Source: Microbispora sp. H13382
GTDB lineage: Bacteria; Actinomycetota; Actinomycetes; Streptosporangiales; Streptosporangiaceae
DNA: 64,000 nt
Direction of reading: 5' to 3'
Assembly (NCBI RefSeq): GCF_014161445.1
Contig: NZ_JABBXA010000002.1
Location: 310,001 to 374,000 of the forward strand
Under the pieces are notes generated by a model. The model was not told where the DNA came from and made no database searches. It worked only from the letters and a program-made list of their open reading frames with translations. Below, one piece after another: positions 1 through 7,692 of the stretch (positions within the stretch are counted from its first letter, which is position 1; the number at the start of each line of letters is the position of its first letter). The translations under genes were made by a program, and so were the position numbers.

Positions 1-356
1 CAGACCTGCCGGTCTATCCCTCATGCGCCCGTATTCTGTCTCACCCGTCGCAGGGCCGCAGATCGTTTTAGAAAGGGCTCTTGAGGCCTGTGAGGCAATA
101 CGGGTTGCTCTCTCTGCCTCGCTTCTGCCTCCGGCAGGGGCCTCGAGTCCAATTTGGTAGCCCGTCCTCCCCGCTGCCCAAGTGCCTCGGCCGTTCCTGC
201 CGAGTCAAAACCAGGGGCGGGACGCGCATAGCCGGCCGCTGCGGGTCGGCGAGCGTGATCGAGTGCCATTAAGGGCGGTAAACAGGGAGCACTCGCGGTC
301 ACTCACGGATTGCCTCTCGCCCAGGTCGGGGCCGTTGTCCCTGATGATCAGGCCGA

Positions 357-399
357 TTTGCGAGCACGAAGTCAGGGGTTCGAATCCCCCAGGCTTCAC
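357..399 (+). other. tRNA 3'-end-like fragment (possible att remnant, module 1)
   Basis: A T-arm-like sequence with GGTTCGAATCC flanked by complementary G and C runs is followed by an acceptor-like 3' strand ending near CTTCACC. The 5' acceptor strand that would pair with it (GAAGCCT) is not found in the preceding 100 bases, so this is not a complete tRNA. The segment from TTGC to the C run matches the copy at 1836-1868 except for three bases, and both are followed by a hairpin. Such 3' halves are what site-specific integration into tRNA genes leaves behind. An att remnant is an inference. Confidence 0.5.
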
Positions 400-405
400 C
401 CACTA

Positions 406-445
406 AAAAGCCCAGGCCAGGGACCGATTTCCCCGCCTGGGCTTT
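406..445. terminator. Rho-independent-type hairpin after tRNA-like fragment 1
   Basis: AAAGCCCAGGC at the left pairs with GCCTGGGCTTT at the right around a loop of about 17 bases, giving an 11-bp stem flanked by A and T runs. It can act in both directions. It occupies the same position relative to the tRNA-like fragment as the hairpin at 1877-1909. Confidence 0.6.
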
Positions 446-843
446 GATCGTTAGTCTGCCTTCGTGCTCTTCCGTGCAGCGAAGGAGGCTCGCCGTCAGG
501 CGACTCCTTGCCGAATTGTTCTTCGCTGAGCGCCGCACGGCCCGTCGCCCGCCCGCCGTCCGGGCATGGGCCTGGGGGCCGGTCCCAGCCAGCAGCGGCT
601 CGGGCCGCCCGCCGTACACCGCTCGCCGTACCCCAAGCCGCACCCCCCCGACTACAGGCGCGCCGCCGCCGTACTGATGCGGCACGACGATCGCCCTGCT
701 GTGGCCGGCCGTTACACGGGTGGGGGCGATCGATGGTCCGGCACTTCGTTCCTAGCCCCGGCCCAGCGGAGAAGGCGGGTTGCTGTCCTGTCTGCCGCTG
801 ATGCCCTGCGGTGCGTCGGGAAGGTGCCGGGGGTGACCAGAAA
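446..843. other. Gap with no recognisable gene
   Basis: I see no ORF with convincing family resemblance or codon use between the hairpin and the lectin gene. The segment may be the remains of an integrase-type gene downstream of the att-like site, but the translations show no conserved motif. Bases 1-356 likewise hold no supportable gene. Confidence 0.4.
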
Positions 844-1374
844 TCAGGAGAGGGTGTCCTTGACCACGATCTGGCCGTCGTCGATCACGAATTTCTGGTT
901 GTTGTTGGGCACGCACTGCCACAGGTAAACCGGCGAGAGGTTGGCGCGGCTGTTGGTGACGTCCAGACAGATGCGGTTGCCTGTGTTGAGGGTGGACTTG
1001 AGGATGATCTGGCCCCTCTGGAGGACCCAAAGCTGGTTAGCGTTTCCGACACACTGCCACTGGTACACGCGAGTACCGTTGGCGCGGCTGTTGGAGGCGT
1101 CCAGACACATCTCCCGGGCCTTGCCGATGGTGTCTTCCACCTTGATGAGGCCGTCCTGGAAGACGAACTTCTGGTTGGCGTTGTTGTTCTGGCACTCCCA
1201 CAGGTACATCTGGGTACCGTTGCCGCGATTGTTGCTGACGTCGACGCAGGCCGGGGGGCCGACCAGGGCCGGGCTGCCGGCGTACTGGTGAGCCGAGGCC
1301 ATGGCGGGCACGGTGGTGACCGCACCCACTGCGGCGGAGATGACGGCGACGGCGAGTAGACGGTGAGCAAGCAT
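844..1374 (-). CDS. Secreted ricin-B-lectin-like protein
   Basis: This 176-residue protein has a Sec signal peptide (residues 1 to about 27: MLAHRLL, hydrophobic stretch, ending AMASA). It is followed by three ricin-B/R-type lectin repeats, each built as C-hD-x-N-S/N-R-x-N, a YLW/YQW core and a terminal NQ-[KL]-[FW]. Two of the three QxW motifs are QKF rather than QxW. R-type lectin folds bind galactose- or xylan-type glycans outside the cell; no catalytic domain is attached. The start at 1374 is chosen over an upstream ATG because GGAGG lies seven bases before it and the signal peptide begins there. A second lectin lies at 5767. The ligand is unknown. Confidence 0.85.
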   Translation of the reverse strand: MLAHRLLAVAVISAAVGAVTTVPAMASAHQYAGSPALVGPPACVDVSNNRGNGTQMYLWECQNNNANQKFVFQDGLIKVEDTIGKAREMCLDASNSRANGTRVYQWQCVGNANQLWVLQRGQIILKSTLNTGNRICLDVTNSRANLSPVYLWQCVPNNNQKFVIDDGQIVVKDTLS

Positions 1375-1832
1375 GGTTTGCCTCCGAGAGAGGTGATCGA
1401 GACGTAAGCACCATGGCATCACTCAATGTCACTGATCAATTACCGAGTACATGCGTCCTATCGTGTGGCGGAACCTTGGGCTGTGGGCGACGGCGGCGCC
1501 GACAGGGAAGGTTCACAGCTTCGGCAAGATCTGGAACGCGCTTGGAATGATCTCATCGTCAAGCGATCAAGAACAGCGAGATGAGCAGGTTGGAGCCATG
1601 CCTGAGCAAGGAAAAATCTTCCACTTCCGATCCGATGGCCTTCGTCCTCCTCGCTGGCCGAATGTCCCGGACGTGCCCGCCCAGTCAAGGGCGCCTGCGG
1701 CGTCGCTCGCCGTGCCCGTTGCGTGCCCGATGGGGGGTGATCAAGGGGGAACTGCGGGGACCCGGGGGGAACGCGATCAGTAGCCCCAGCAGCAGAGACG
1801 CAGATCAACCATGATCGGCTTACGTGTTTGCA
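1375..1832. other. Gap with no recognisable gene
   Basis: This lies between the start of the lectin gene and the second tRNA-like fragment. It should contain the lectin promoter on the minus strand. Short ORFs here have no family resemblance and poor third-position bias. Confidence 0.4.
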
Positions 1833-1872
1833 AGCAGGAAGTCAGGGGTTCGAATCCCCTAGGGTCCACCAG
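1833..1872 (+). other. tRNA 3'-end-like fragment (att candidate, module 2)
   Basis: A T-arm (AGGGG, TTCGAAT, CCCCT) is followed by an acceptor-like strand AGGGTCC and ACCA, exactly like a tRNA 3' end with an encoded CCA. The partner GGACCCT is absent at the expected distance upstream, so only the 3' part is present. It sits about 55 bases from the 3' end of a minus-strand integrase remnant. That is the usual layout of an att site beside int in integrative elements of actinomycetes. It resembles module 1 at 357. Confidence 0.6.
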
Positions 1873-1876
1873 CCAA

Positions 1877-1909
1877 AACGCCGCTTCCACGATCATGGGA
1901 AGCGGCGTT
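1877..1909. terminator. Hairpin between att-like site and integrase
   Basis: AACGCCGCTTCC pairs perfectly with GGAAGCGGCGTT (12 bp, 9-base loop). It lies just downstream of the minus-strand integrase stop and could terminate it. A close copy with the same loop core occurs at 4739-4773. Confidence 0.65.
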
Positions 1910-1927
1910 CGTGTCATCAACGTGCCA

Positions 1928-2658
1928 TCAGCTCTTGTCGGCATCGCGCTCCGCCTCGACTCGCGCGCTCAGCGCATCGGCGATCTTCCGGTCGGCGTCA
2001 CGCGTGGCGTGCTGGTAAATGAGCGTGGCCCGGCCGCTGCTGTGGCCCATCCGGCCCTTGAGGTCGGCGAGGCTCGCGCCGACTGCGCGGCGAGGGTGTT
2101 GCCCGTGTGTCGAAGGTCGTGGAAGTGCAATCCCTTGACGCCCATCTCCTTGAGGGCTTCCGCCCACTTGGCCTCACGCCGGAAGTTGCCACCGCAGAGG
2201 TAGGCGCCGCGCTTGCCGAGAAAGACGAACGCGTCCTCGCCCGTGCCGGTGAACCGGCCGAGGTGGTCGACGAGGGCCGGCACGATGGCCGAGGGATGCT
2301 GACAGTGCGCTTGCCGGCCCGCCACTTGGGCGGCGTGAGCACCATGTCTCCCCCCGCCCAGCTCTATGAGCTGTTCGCGTACGCGGACCGTACGCGCGTT
2401 GAGGTGGATGTCCGAGCGCCGCAGCGCGATCACCTCGCCCCAACGCAAGCGGCCGATTGGCACCTCGCCGAGGCCGGGAACGATGTGTCGCTCAAGGAGC
2501 CAGGTGTAGAGCTCTACCGTTTTGGGCCGCAGGCCCGGCCGCTCCTTGATCCACGTACGGGCGTAGTCGCCGAGCAGGACCTTTCCACGGTCGGGGTCCG
2601 TCCACTCTGCTTCGCGTTGCGGGGCATCGTCAGACGCCTCGCCCGAGCGGGGAGGCAA
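1928..2658 (-). pseudogene. Broken tyrosine recombinase / phage-type integrase
   Basis: The N-terminal arm-binding segment (YARTWIKERPGLRPKTVELY, then HIVPGLG) runs directly into the catalytic domain at RWGEVIALRRSD, so about 100 residues of core-binding domain are missing. Frame changes are needed near 2345 and 2285, to recover PPKWRAGKRTVSIP, and near 2090, to recover the C-terminus. Across the three frames the catalytic set is still visible: Arg in RWGE, Lys in the hairpin, HDLRHT, GHSS and the Tyr in IYQHAT. It ends in EAERDADKS. The layout beside the tRNA-like site suggests it once integrated an element there. It cannot make an active enzyme as written. Confidence 0.85.
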
Positions 2659-2667
2659 TTGCGTGGT

Positions 2668-3348
2668 TCAGCGCATGAAGGGTTTGAAGATGGAAACCAC
2701 CTTCGTGGCAGCACGGTCGGCGTCCCCGTCCGCGATCGCCTCGACCAGCTCGTGGTGGTAGCGGTGTGCCGCGTCCTCGTCCTCGTTCTTCTCGTCGCGC
2801 ATGTGGGCAGCGAAGACGTCGAGCATGCTGGAGTACAGCTTGACGTAGAGAGGGTTGTGCGTCGCTGCCACGATCGCGTGGTGCAGGGCGAGGTCCGCGC
2901 TCGCTCTCAGGTCGAGATCATCGGTCGACCAGCTCGCTTCTCGACGGTCGCGCAGCTCGCGCAGCAGCTCGACGTCGTTATCTGAGCGGTTCAATGCGGC
3001 CAGTGACGCTGCAGCGCTGTCAAGGGCAAGGCGTAGTTCCAGGTAGTGGCGGCGGGTGCCACCGGCGAACTGACGTTCAAGAGTGCCTGTCAGCTCGGAG
3101 CTGGAGATGACGAAGGTGCCGCGGCCCTGCTCACGGCGCAGCAAACCTGCGTGCACCAGCGACTGCAGCGCCTCGCGCACCGTGTTCCGGCCGATCCCGA
3201 ACTCCGACACCAATGCGGCCTCGGTCGGTATTCGCTCACCGACCGGCCAGCGTCCAGAGACCACCTCCTCGCGGAAGCGCTCGGCGGCCTGGTCGATGAG
3301 TCCCACTCGACGTACCGGCTGTCGCGTGCCAGAATTTTCCGAACTCAT
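2668..3348 (-). CDS. GntR/FadR-family transcriptional regulator
   Basis: This is a 226-residue regulator. Residues about 17-80 form a winged helix (IPTEAALVSEFGIGRNTVREAL, then GLLRREQGRGTFV), and the rest is an all-helical FCD effector domain of the FadR subfamily with acidic and histidine residues that often bind metal and a carboxylate ligand. It is divergent from an MFS transporter, with only 42 bases between the starts. It probably controls that transporter through the ACGTTA-N10-TAACGT repeat at 3371-3392. The inducer is unknown, although FCD regulators commonly sense small organic acids. Confidence 0.85.
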   Translation of the reverse strand: MSSENSGTRQPVRRVGLIDQAAERFREEVVSGRWPVGERIPTEAALVSEFGIGRNTVREALQSLVHAGLLRREQGRGTFVISSSELTGTLERQFAGGTRRHYLELRLALDSAAASLAALNRSDNDVELLRELRDRREASWSTDDLDLRASADLALHHAIVAATHNPLYVKLYSSMLDVFAAHMRDEKNEDEDAAHRYHHELVEAIADGDADRAATKVVSIFKPFMR

Positions 3349-3370
3349 CCCATAATCCCATCATCTGCTG

Positions 3371-3392
3371 ACGTTACACCGGAGTATAACGT
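3371..3392. promoter_or_regulatory. Inverted repeat, candidate GntR operator
   Basis: ACGTTA and TAACGT are perfect inverted arms separated by 10 bases. The repeat covers the ribosome binding site and touches the GTG start of the MFS gene, and lies 23 bases from the start of the divergent GntR gene. Binding here would block both promoters or translation initiation. The link to this GntR protein is inferred from position. Confidence 0.5.
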
Positions 3393-4647
3393 GACATCGC
3401 TCTCCTCAACGGTCGTTCCGCTGCACCGTGGGCGTCTGACCTTGTGGGCCGGGCTCGCCATCGCCCTGACAGCGGTCAACCTGCGAACGGCCGTGACCGG
3501 GTTCACTCCGCTCCTGGAGATCATCGGATCCGATCTCGGCTTCGGGGTGACGCTGTCCGGCCTGCTCGGCACTGTGCCAGCGGCGTCCTTCGGCATCTTC
3601 GGGTTTCTCGCCCCAGCGGTGACGAAAAAGTTCGGACTCGAGCGCACGGCCACTGTGGCGCTGGGCCTGACGGCTCTGTCGCTCCTGATGCGCGCCTTCT
3701 CTCCAACGCCCTCGTTGCTGGTGCTTTCGACCGTGCTGGCACTGGCCGGAATCGGAGCCGCGAACGTCGTGGTCGTTCCGTTGGTGAAGGCCTGGTTCCC
3801 CGATCGACTGGCCCTGTGGACTTCGCTTTACCTGATCCTCCTGCAGACGGGCCAGTTCAGCGCCCCGCTCCTCGCGGTCCCGGTGGCAGAAGCGGCGACG
3901 TGGCGGCTCTCGGTAGGTATCTGGGCGGGACCAGCTGCTGTGGCTGGTGTGGTCTGGCTCATCCTGGCAGTCAGGCTGCCCGCCGATCACCACGCGCCCG
4001 CGGCCGTGACGGCGACCGACGCGGGACCGAGGATCAGCCGATCATCAACCGTCTGGGGCCTGGTGATCCTCTTCGCGATGATGTCGCTGTCCAACTACGG
4101 GATTATCACCTGGGTCCCGTCAGTGCTCACCGACGCAGGAGGCAGCGCGGCCCTGGGCGGCTCCATGGTCGCGCTCTACTCGGCGTGGGGCATGCTCGCG
4201 GCCTTGGTGGTTCCACACCTGGCCACGCGCATGACGAACCCGTTCATCGTGGTCGTCGTGTGTGCGATCTTCCTGGTAGCGGGATACCTGGGCCTGCTTC
4301 TGTTCCCGCTCGACGGCACGCTGATGTGGGTGTGCGCGTTGGGAATCGGGGTGAGCACCTTCCCGCTCTGCATGACCCTCATCAACCGTCGAACCAAGAG
4401 CCCGCAGACAGCCTCTGCCGTGTCGGGCTTCGTTCAGGGCATCGGCTATGGGCTGGCGTGCTTCGGCCCGATCGGTTTGGGCCTTCTGCGCGAGGCGACC
4501 GGATCATGGTCGATCCCGCTCCTGGTGCTCGCTGCGACCGCCATCCCAGGGGTGATCGCCGGCTGGTTCGCTTGCCGTCCTCGCTTCGTGGAGGACTCTG
4601 CGCCACAGCCGACGAAGCGCGACGCTGACCAGCAGTCGCGACGATAA
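3391..4647 (+). CDS. MFS transporter, CynX/NimT-like
   Basis: This 418-residue integral membrane protein has 12 predicted transmembrane segments in two halves. It carries the N-terminal signature LTAVNLRTAVTGFTPLL typical of the cyanate/nitroimidazole (CynX/NimT) branch of the major facilitator superfamily. The GTG start at 3391 follows GGAG by six bases and begins TSLSSTVVPLHRGRL, immediately before the first membrane segment. An in-frame extension upstream lacks coding character. It is divergent from a GntR regulator that likely controls it. The substrate cannot be read from sequence; an organic anion is a guess. Confidence 0.85.
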   Translation: MTSLSSTVVPLHRGRLTLWAGLAIALTAVNLRTAVTGFTPLLEIIGSDLGFGVTLSGLLGTVPAASFGIFGFLAPAVTKKFGLERTATVALGLTALSLLMRAFSPTPSLLVLSTVLALAGIGAANVVVVPLVKAWFPDRLALWTSLYLILLQTGQFSAPLLAVPVAEAATWRLSVGIWAGPAAVAGVVWLILAVRLPADHHAPAAVTATDAGPRISRSSTVWGLVILFAMMSLSNYGIITWVPSVLTDAGGSAALGGSMVALYSAWGMLAALVVPHLATRMTNPFIVVVVCAIFLVAGYLGLLLFPLDGTLMWVCALGIGVSTFPLCMTLINRRTKSPQTASAVSGFVQGIGYGLACFGPIGLGLLREATGSWSIPLLVLAATAIPGVIAGWFACRPRFVEDSAPQPTKRDADQQSRR

Positions 4648-4689
4648 GGGTCATGCGTCGAACAGATCCGAATTCGTGTCGACCGAGTA

Positions 4690-4773
4690 TCGCGAAGCAG
4701 GAGTCAGCTACTTGACTCCGCCTCGGTTCGATGCAGCAGAACGCCGCTTCTCCGATCACGGGAAGCGGCGTTC
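4690..4773. repeat. Degenerate third copy of tRNA-like/hairpin module
   Basis: GAAGCAGGAGTCAG and a following GGTTCGATGC resemble the anticodon-to-T-arm part of modules 1 and 2, although the stems no longer pair well. It is followed by a 12-bp hairpin at 4739-4773 (GAACGCCGCTTC with GAAGCGGCGTTC). That hairpin is nearly the same as the one at 1877-1909, including the following TTCGTG-C-AT. It may mark the far end of an element spanning about 1.83-4.78 kb that carries int, gntR and the MFS gene. Confidence 0.45.
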
Positions 4774-4789
4774 GTGCCATTAATGGGCC

Positions 4790-5059
4790 ATGAGACTAAG
4801 CAGGTACTTCGCTTGTCCATGGGAAGATCAGGTGATCTGGTGGCCTATTCATACGAAGAGCGAGAAGAACTTCCGCCCGGGGTCTTGCGGTGACCTGAAT
4901 CTGGAGCGGGAGTTCTACGTCCACAATTCAGATCTGGTAGTCGACTGGCTGGACGCCTTACCTCCCTCCGCTCAAGCAGACGTGTGGGCCTTGGAGATAC
5001 GGAGCCTTTTTCAACCTGAAGTGGCAGGTCACGGGCGCGGCGTGGTGGGCTGTACCTGA
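4790..5059 (+). CDS. Small hypothetical protein (doubtful)
   Basis: This 89-residue ORF is rich in Trp and acidic residues (DLVVDWLDALPPSAQADVWA). I recognise no family. G/C bias at third codon positions is weaker than in neighbouring genes, which fits either foreign DNA or a chance ORF in this decayed island. There is no clear Shine-Dalgarno before 4790. It ends just before a truncated transposase. Confidence 0.25.
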   Translation: MRLSRYFACPWEDQVIWWPIHTKSEKNFRPGSCGDLNLEREFYVHNSDLVVDWLDALPPSAQADVWALEIRSLFQPEVAGHGRGVVGCT

Positions 5060-5066
5060 TCGACAA

Positions 5067-5456
5067 ATGAAGAAGCCCCTGGTAGAAGGGTTGTCGACCA
5101 AGATCAACATATGCGCCAGAGGCTTCGAGTTGTTGTTCTGTCGTGCCGCGCTGCCGTTGTCACATCGGACGCTGTCCTACCTTGCCGGTCTCATTCGCCG
5201 TCACCGCAAGTCGATCGGCTCGACGTGGCGTCGCCTTAACCCCGGCCGGCAGGCCCTGCTCGTGCTGGTCCACCTGCGCAAAGGCGAAACACTCGCCGAG
5301 GCCGCGGCCGGGTTCGGCGTGGGCACGGCCACCGCCTGGCGCCACATCCGCGAGGCGATCACGCTGCTTGCCCGCCGCTCTCCAAGCCTGGAGCAGGCGT
5401 TACGGGCGGCCGGACGCGCTATTACTTGCATCCATATTACTTGCATCCATAACTAA
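5067..5456 (+). pseudogene. Truncated IS5-type transposase (N-terminal part)
   Basis: The translation contains the helix-turn-helix N-terminal region of actinobacterial IS5-group transposases: LPLSHRTLSYLAGLIRRH, RRLNPGRQALLVLVHLRKGE, then GFGVGTATAWRHIREAI. It stops after about 115 recognisable residues, before the DDE catalytic domain, at a 15-bp tandem duplication (5421-5450). No downstream transposase part is present nearby. It is a dead fragment. Confidence 0.75.
5421..5450. repeat. 15-bp perfect tandem duplication
   Basis: ATTACTTGCATCCAT occurs twice in immediate succession at the point where the IS5-type transposase breaks off. It could be a scar of the event that truncated the gene. 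Confidence 0.8.
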
Positions 5457-5489
5457 TAGTCTATTGATTCCGCCGTCTTACTTATAGCC

Positions 5490-5515
5490 GATGCCCTGGC
5501 ATCTTTCGCTATAGT
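5490..5515 (+). promoter_or_regulatory. Palindrome and -10-like box upstream of lectin 2
   Basis: GATGCC-CT-GGCATC is a 14-base palindrome. It is followed by TATAGT at 5510-5515, a good -10 box, about 250 bases upstream of the second lectin gene. A further GGCATC half site lies near 5529. I see no strong -35. The remaining bases between 5457 and 5766 hold no gene. Confidence 0.35.
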
Positions 5516-5766
5516 GTGAGATTGTGCGACAGGGCATCCGGCGGCGAAACTTGCTCAGTAGACAATTTCGTCATCGCGACTCCCGCCACGGTTCAGACTA
5601 GGAGCTGCGGAGGAACCGCTCGAACGATTCCCGCACAACCTCTTGCCCTCGGCTTCGGCGCGGGCCTCCGCAGGCGCTCGGGATGGCGGTCACAAGCGAA
5701 CAAAACCAATGGGAACGGGGATCGGCACCAGGCCGTATGCCCGACGTCGACAGGAGAAGGAGATTG

Positions 5767-6318
5767 ATGCGTACCAGGAAGTCCTCCGCGATTGCGGCTG
5801 CTAGCCTCGTCGCGTTAGCGAGCGTGTTCGTCGCCCCTGCCCCCGCACAGGCCGCGATCACCACGTACATCAGCGTGCTGAAGAAGCCCGGCGAGACACA
5901 GACGATGGTGCTTAGCCTCGACTACTACACCTCTTCCGCACTGGACGGGACCCTGGCTGTGATATGGCCCAAGGTTTCGCTACCTGACGTTGCCTACTGG
6001 ACCATAACTCGCACATCAACCACGTCGGACGGGGCTGGCGTCTACGAGTTGAAGAACGCACACAGCCTTATGTGCCTCGACATGGCGACCGATGGCCCCG
6101 TGGGGAACGGTACCCGTGTACAGCAATGGACCTGCAGAGGAACCGCCAACCAACGCTGGATAGCGAGGCCGGTCGTATCGGGGAACAACTGGGTAAAGCT
6201 CGTCAACCAGCAGAGCGGGCTCTGCCTCGACGTAACGGACCTCAACTACGCTCAAAACACGCGGCTCCAGGTCTGGTCGTGCGCCGGAAACTGGAACCAG
6301 CGCTGGAACATCTACTAG
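5767..6318 (+). CDS. Secreted ricin-B-lectin-domain protein
   Basis: This 183-residue protein has a signal peptide (MRTRKSSAIAAASLVALA, cleavage after AQA near residue 29). About 70 residues without clear motif follow, then two well-formed ricin-B repeats: CLDMATDGPVGNGTRVQQW ending NQRW, and CLDVTDLNYAQNTRLQVW ending NQRW. These have canonical QxW motifs, unlike lectin 1. It is probably a secreted carbohydrate-binding protein. A GGAGAAGGAG ribosome binding site immediately precedes the ATG at 5767. It lies between two transposase remnants. Confidence 0.85.
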   Translation: MRTRKSSAIAAASLVALASVFVAPAPAQAAITTYISVLKKPGETQTMVLSLDYYTSSALDGTLAVIWPKVSLPDVAYWTITRTSTTSDGAGVYELKNAHSLMCLDMATDGPVGNGTRVQQWTCRGTANQRWIARPVVSGNNWVKLVNQQSGLCLDVTDLNYAQNTRLQVWSCAGNWNQRWNIY

Positions 6319-6348
6319 AGAGGCTAATGGCTAAGGTCATGGGGGTTA

Positions 6349-7516
6349 GAGACCTTCAATGGCGAGGGTTATATGGTCTGACCTCGGCGTGAGCTGGCAG
6401 CCGGTCGTCGCGGTGCTACCTGAGGTGCATGAAGTATCCCGATGGCGGTGGCTTGACCGCCGAGCAGCGATTACGCCGCGAGCAGGTGAGGATGCAAGCA
6501 GCCGACCGGTTTGCCGACGGCGCGAGTGATGCCCAGGTCGCGCGGGAGTTTCGGGTGTCGCGGATGTCGGCCAACCGGTGGCGGCGGACGCTGGAGGACG
6601 GCGGCCGCCGAGGCCCTGGTCTCCAAAGGGGCCGGCGGGGCGGCGTGCAAGCTGGATGACGCCCAACTCGCCCGGCTGGAGCAGGCCCTGGAGGAAGGGC
6701 CGATGGCGCATGGCTGGGATGACCAGTGCTGGACTCTGGCCCGGATCGCCGAGGTGATCGGGCGCGTGTTCCGGGTGAGTTACACCGTGGGCGGGGTCTG
6801 CTATCTGCTGCACCGGCTGGGCTGGAGCTGGCAGGCACCCTCCCGTCGCGCCGCCGAACGCGACGAGAAGGCCATTGCCGCGGGGAAGAACGTGCAGTGG
6901 CCGATGCTAAAAGGCTGGCGGCGCAGCAGGGCGCGTGGCTGTGCTTCGAAGACGAGGCCGGCCAGACCCTGAGATCCCGCAAAGGCCGCACCTGGGGCCG
7001 CAAGGGACACACCCCGATCGTGTCGCTGCCGGTCAAGGGCACCGGACGAGTGTCGATCGCCGGCCTGATCGCCACCCGCCCCGACACGCGGCCGCGGCTG
7101 ATCTACCGGCTCCGGACTCACCGGGGACGCAAGGGCGAACGCCGCGGGTTCTCCGAGGCCGACTACGCCGTGCTGTTCGACGCCGCCCACCAGCAGCTCG
7201 GCGGGCCGCTGGTGGTGGTCTGGGACAACCTCAACACCCACACCTCCGCCGAGATGCGACGCCTTATCGCCGCCCGTCCCTGGCTGACGGTGTTCCACCT
7301 GCCCGCCTACGCCCCCGAACTGAACCCGGCCGAGGCCGTATGGGCCCACCTGAAGAAGAGCCTGACCAACCTCGCCATGCGCACCGTCGATCAGCTGATC
7401 GCCCTGGTGAAGAACCGGCTCAAACGGATGCAGTACCGCCCCGCCCTCGTCACCGGCTTCCTCGCCAAGACCGGCCTGGACTTCCGACCCCCGTAACCCC
7501 CGCCATCAAGCGTCTC
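6349..7516 (+). mobile_element. IS630-family insertion sequence, complete ends
   Basis: The left end GAGAC at 6349 and the right end GTCTC at 7512-7516 begin 23-bp imperfect terminal inverted repeats (18 of 23 positions agree, including a shared ATGGCG and GGGTTA). A TA dinucleotide directly flanks both ends (6347-6348 and 7517-7518), which is the target duplication of the IS630/Tc1 group. The 1168-bp element carries one transposase reading frame with two frameshifts. Confidence 0.85.
6429..7496 (+). pseudogene. IS630-family transposase, two frameshifts
   Basis: Frame 1 encodes the N-terminal helix-turn-helix ([22 protein letters not shown]). Near 6600 the reading moves forward one base into the frame with [16 protein letters not shown] and QCWTLARIAEVIGRVF. 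Near 6915 it returns to the first frame at AAQQGAWLCFEDEAGQ. The DDE domain is intact: D in CFEDE, D in VVVWDNLNTH and E in PELNPAEAVW. The second shift lies at GCTAAAAGG, where a -1 slip is conceivable, but the first has no obvious slippery site. I therefore call it a pseudogene. Confidence 0.8.
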
Positions 7517-7518
7517 TA

Positions 7519-7540
7519 TCGGCATCGCGCTCCGCCTCGA
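7519..7540 (-). repeat. 22-bp exact copy of the integrase 3' end
   Basis: The 22 bases directly beside the right TA of the IS630 element are identical to 1938-1959, the part of the integrase remnant that encodes EAERDAD. A second scrap of an integrase tail is therefore present here, and the insertion sequence landed at its edge. Confidence 0.7.
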
Positions 7541-7692
7541 GTGAGGGCTTGGTCGGTGGCGAGGGGGTCGCTGGAGGCGATCCAGAAGCCGCCGTCGGGG
7601 TACGGGGCGTCCTTCCTCCGGGCCTCTTCTGTACCTGCGACTCTCCTGTGATCTTTTGTGCGCAGACTGGGCTCGTCGGACGGGGAGGGCCT

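Noticed and set aside
205..685. Minus-strand frames encoding GIRTPDF- or GFEPLTSC-like peptides
   Set aside because: These are reverse translations of the tRNA 3'-end sequence, a common annotation artefact.
1800..1872. A complete tRNA gene at the second att-like module
   Set aside because: The acceptor 5' strand GGACCCT and a D-arm are absent upstream at tRNA distance.
6905..6930. Programmed -1 frameshift in the IS630 transposase
   Set aside because: A slip at CTAAAAG is possible, but the additional uncompensated +1 change near 6600 has no slippery site, so decay is the simpler reading for now.
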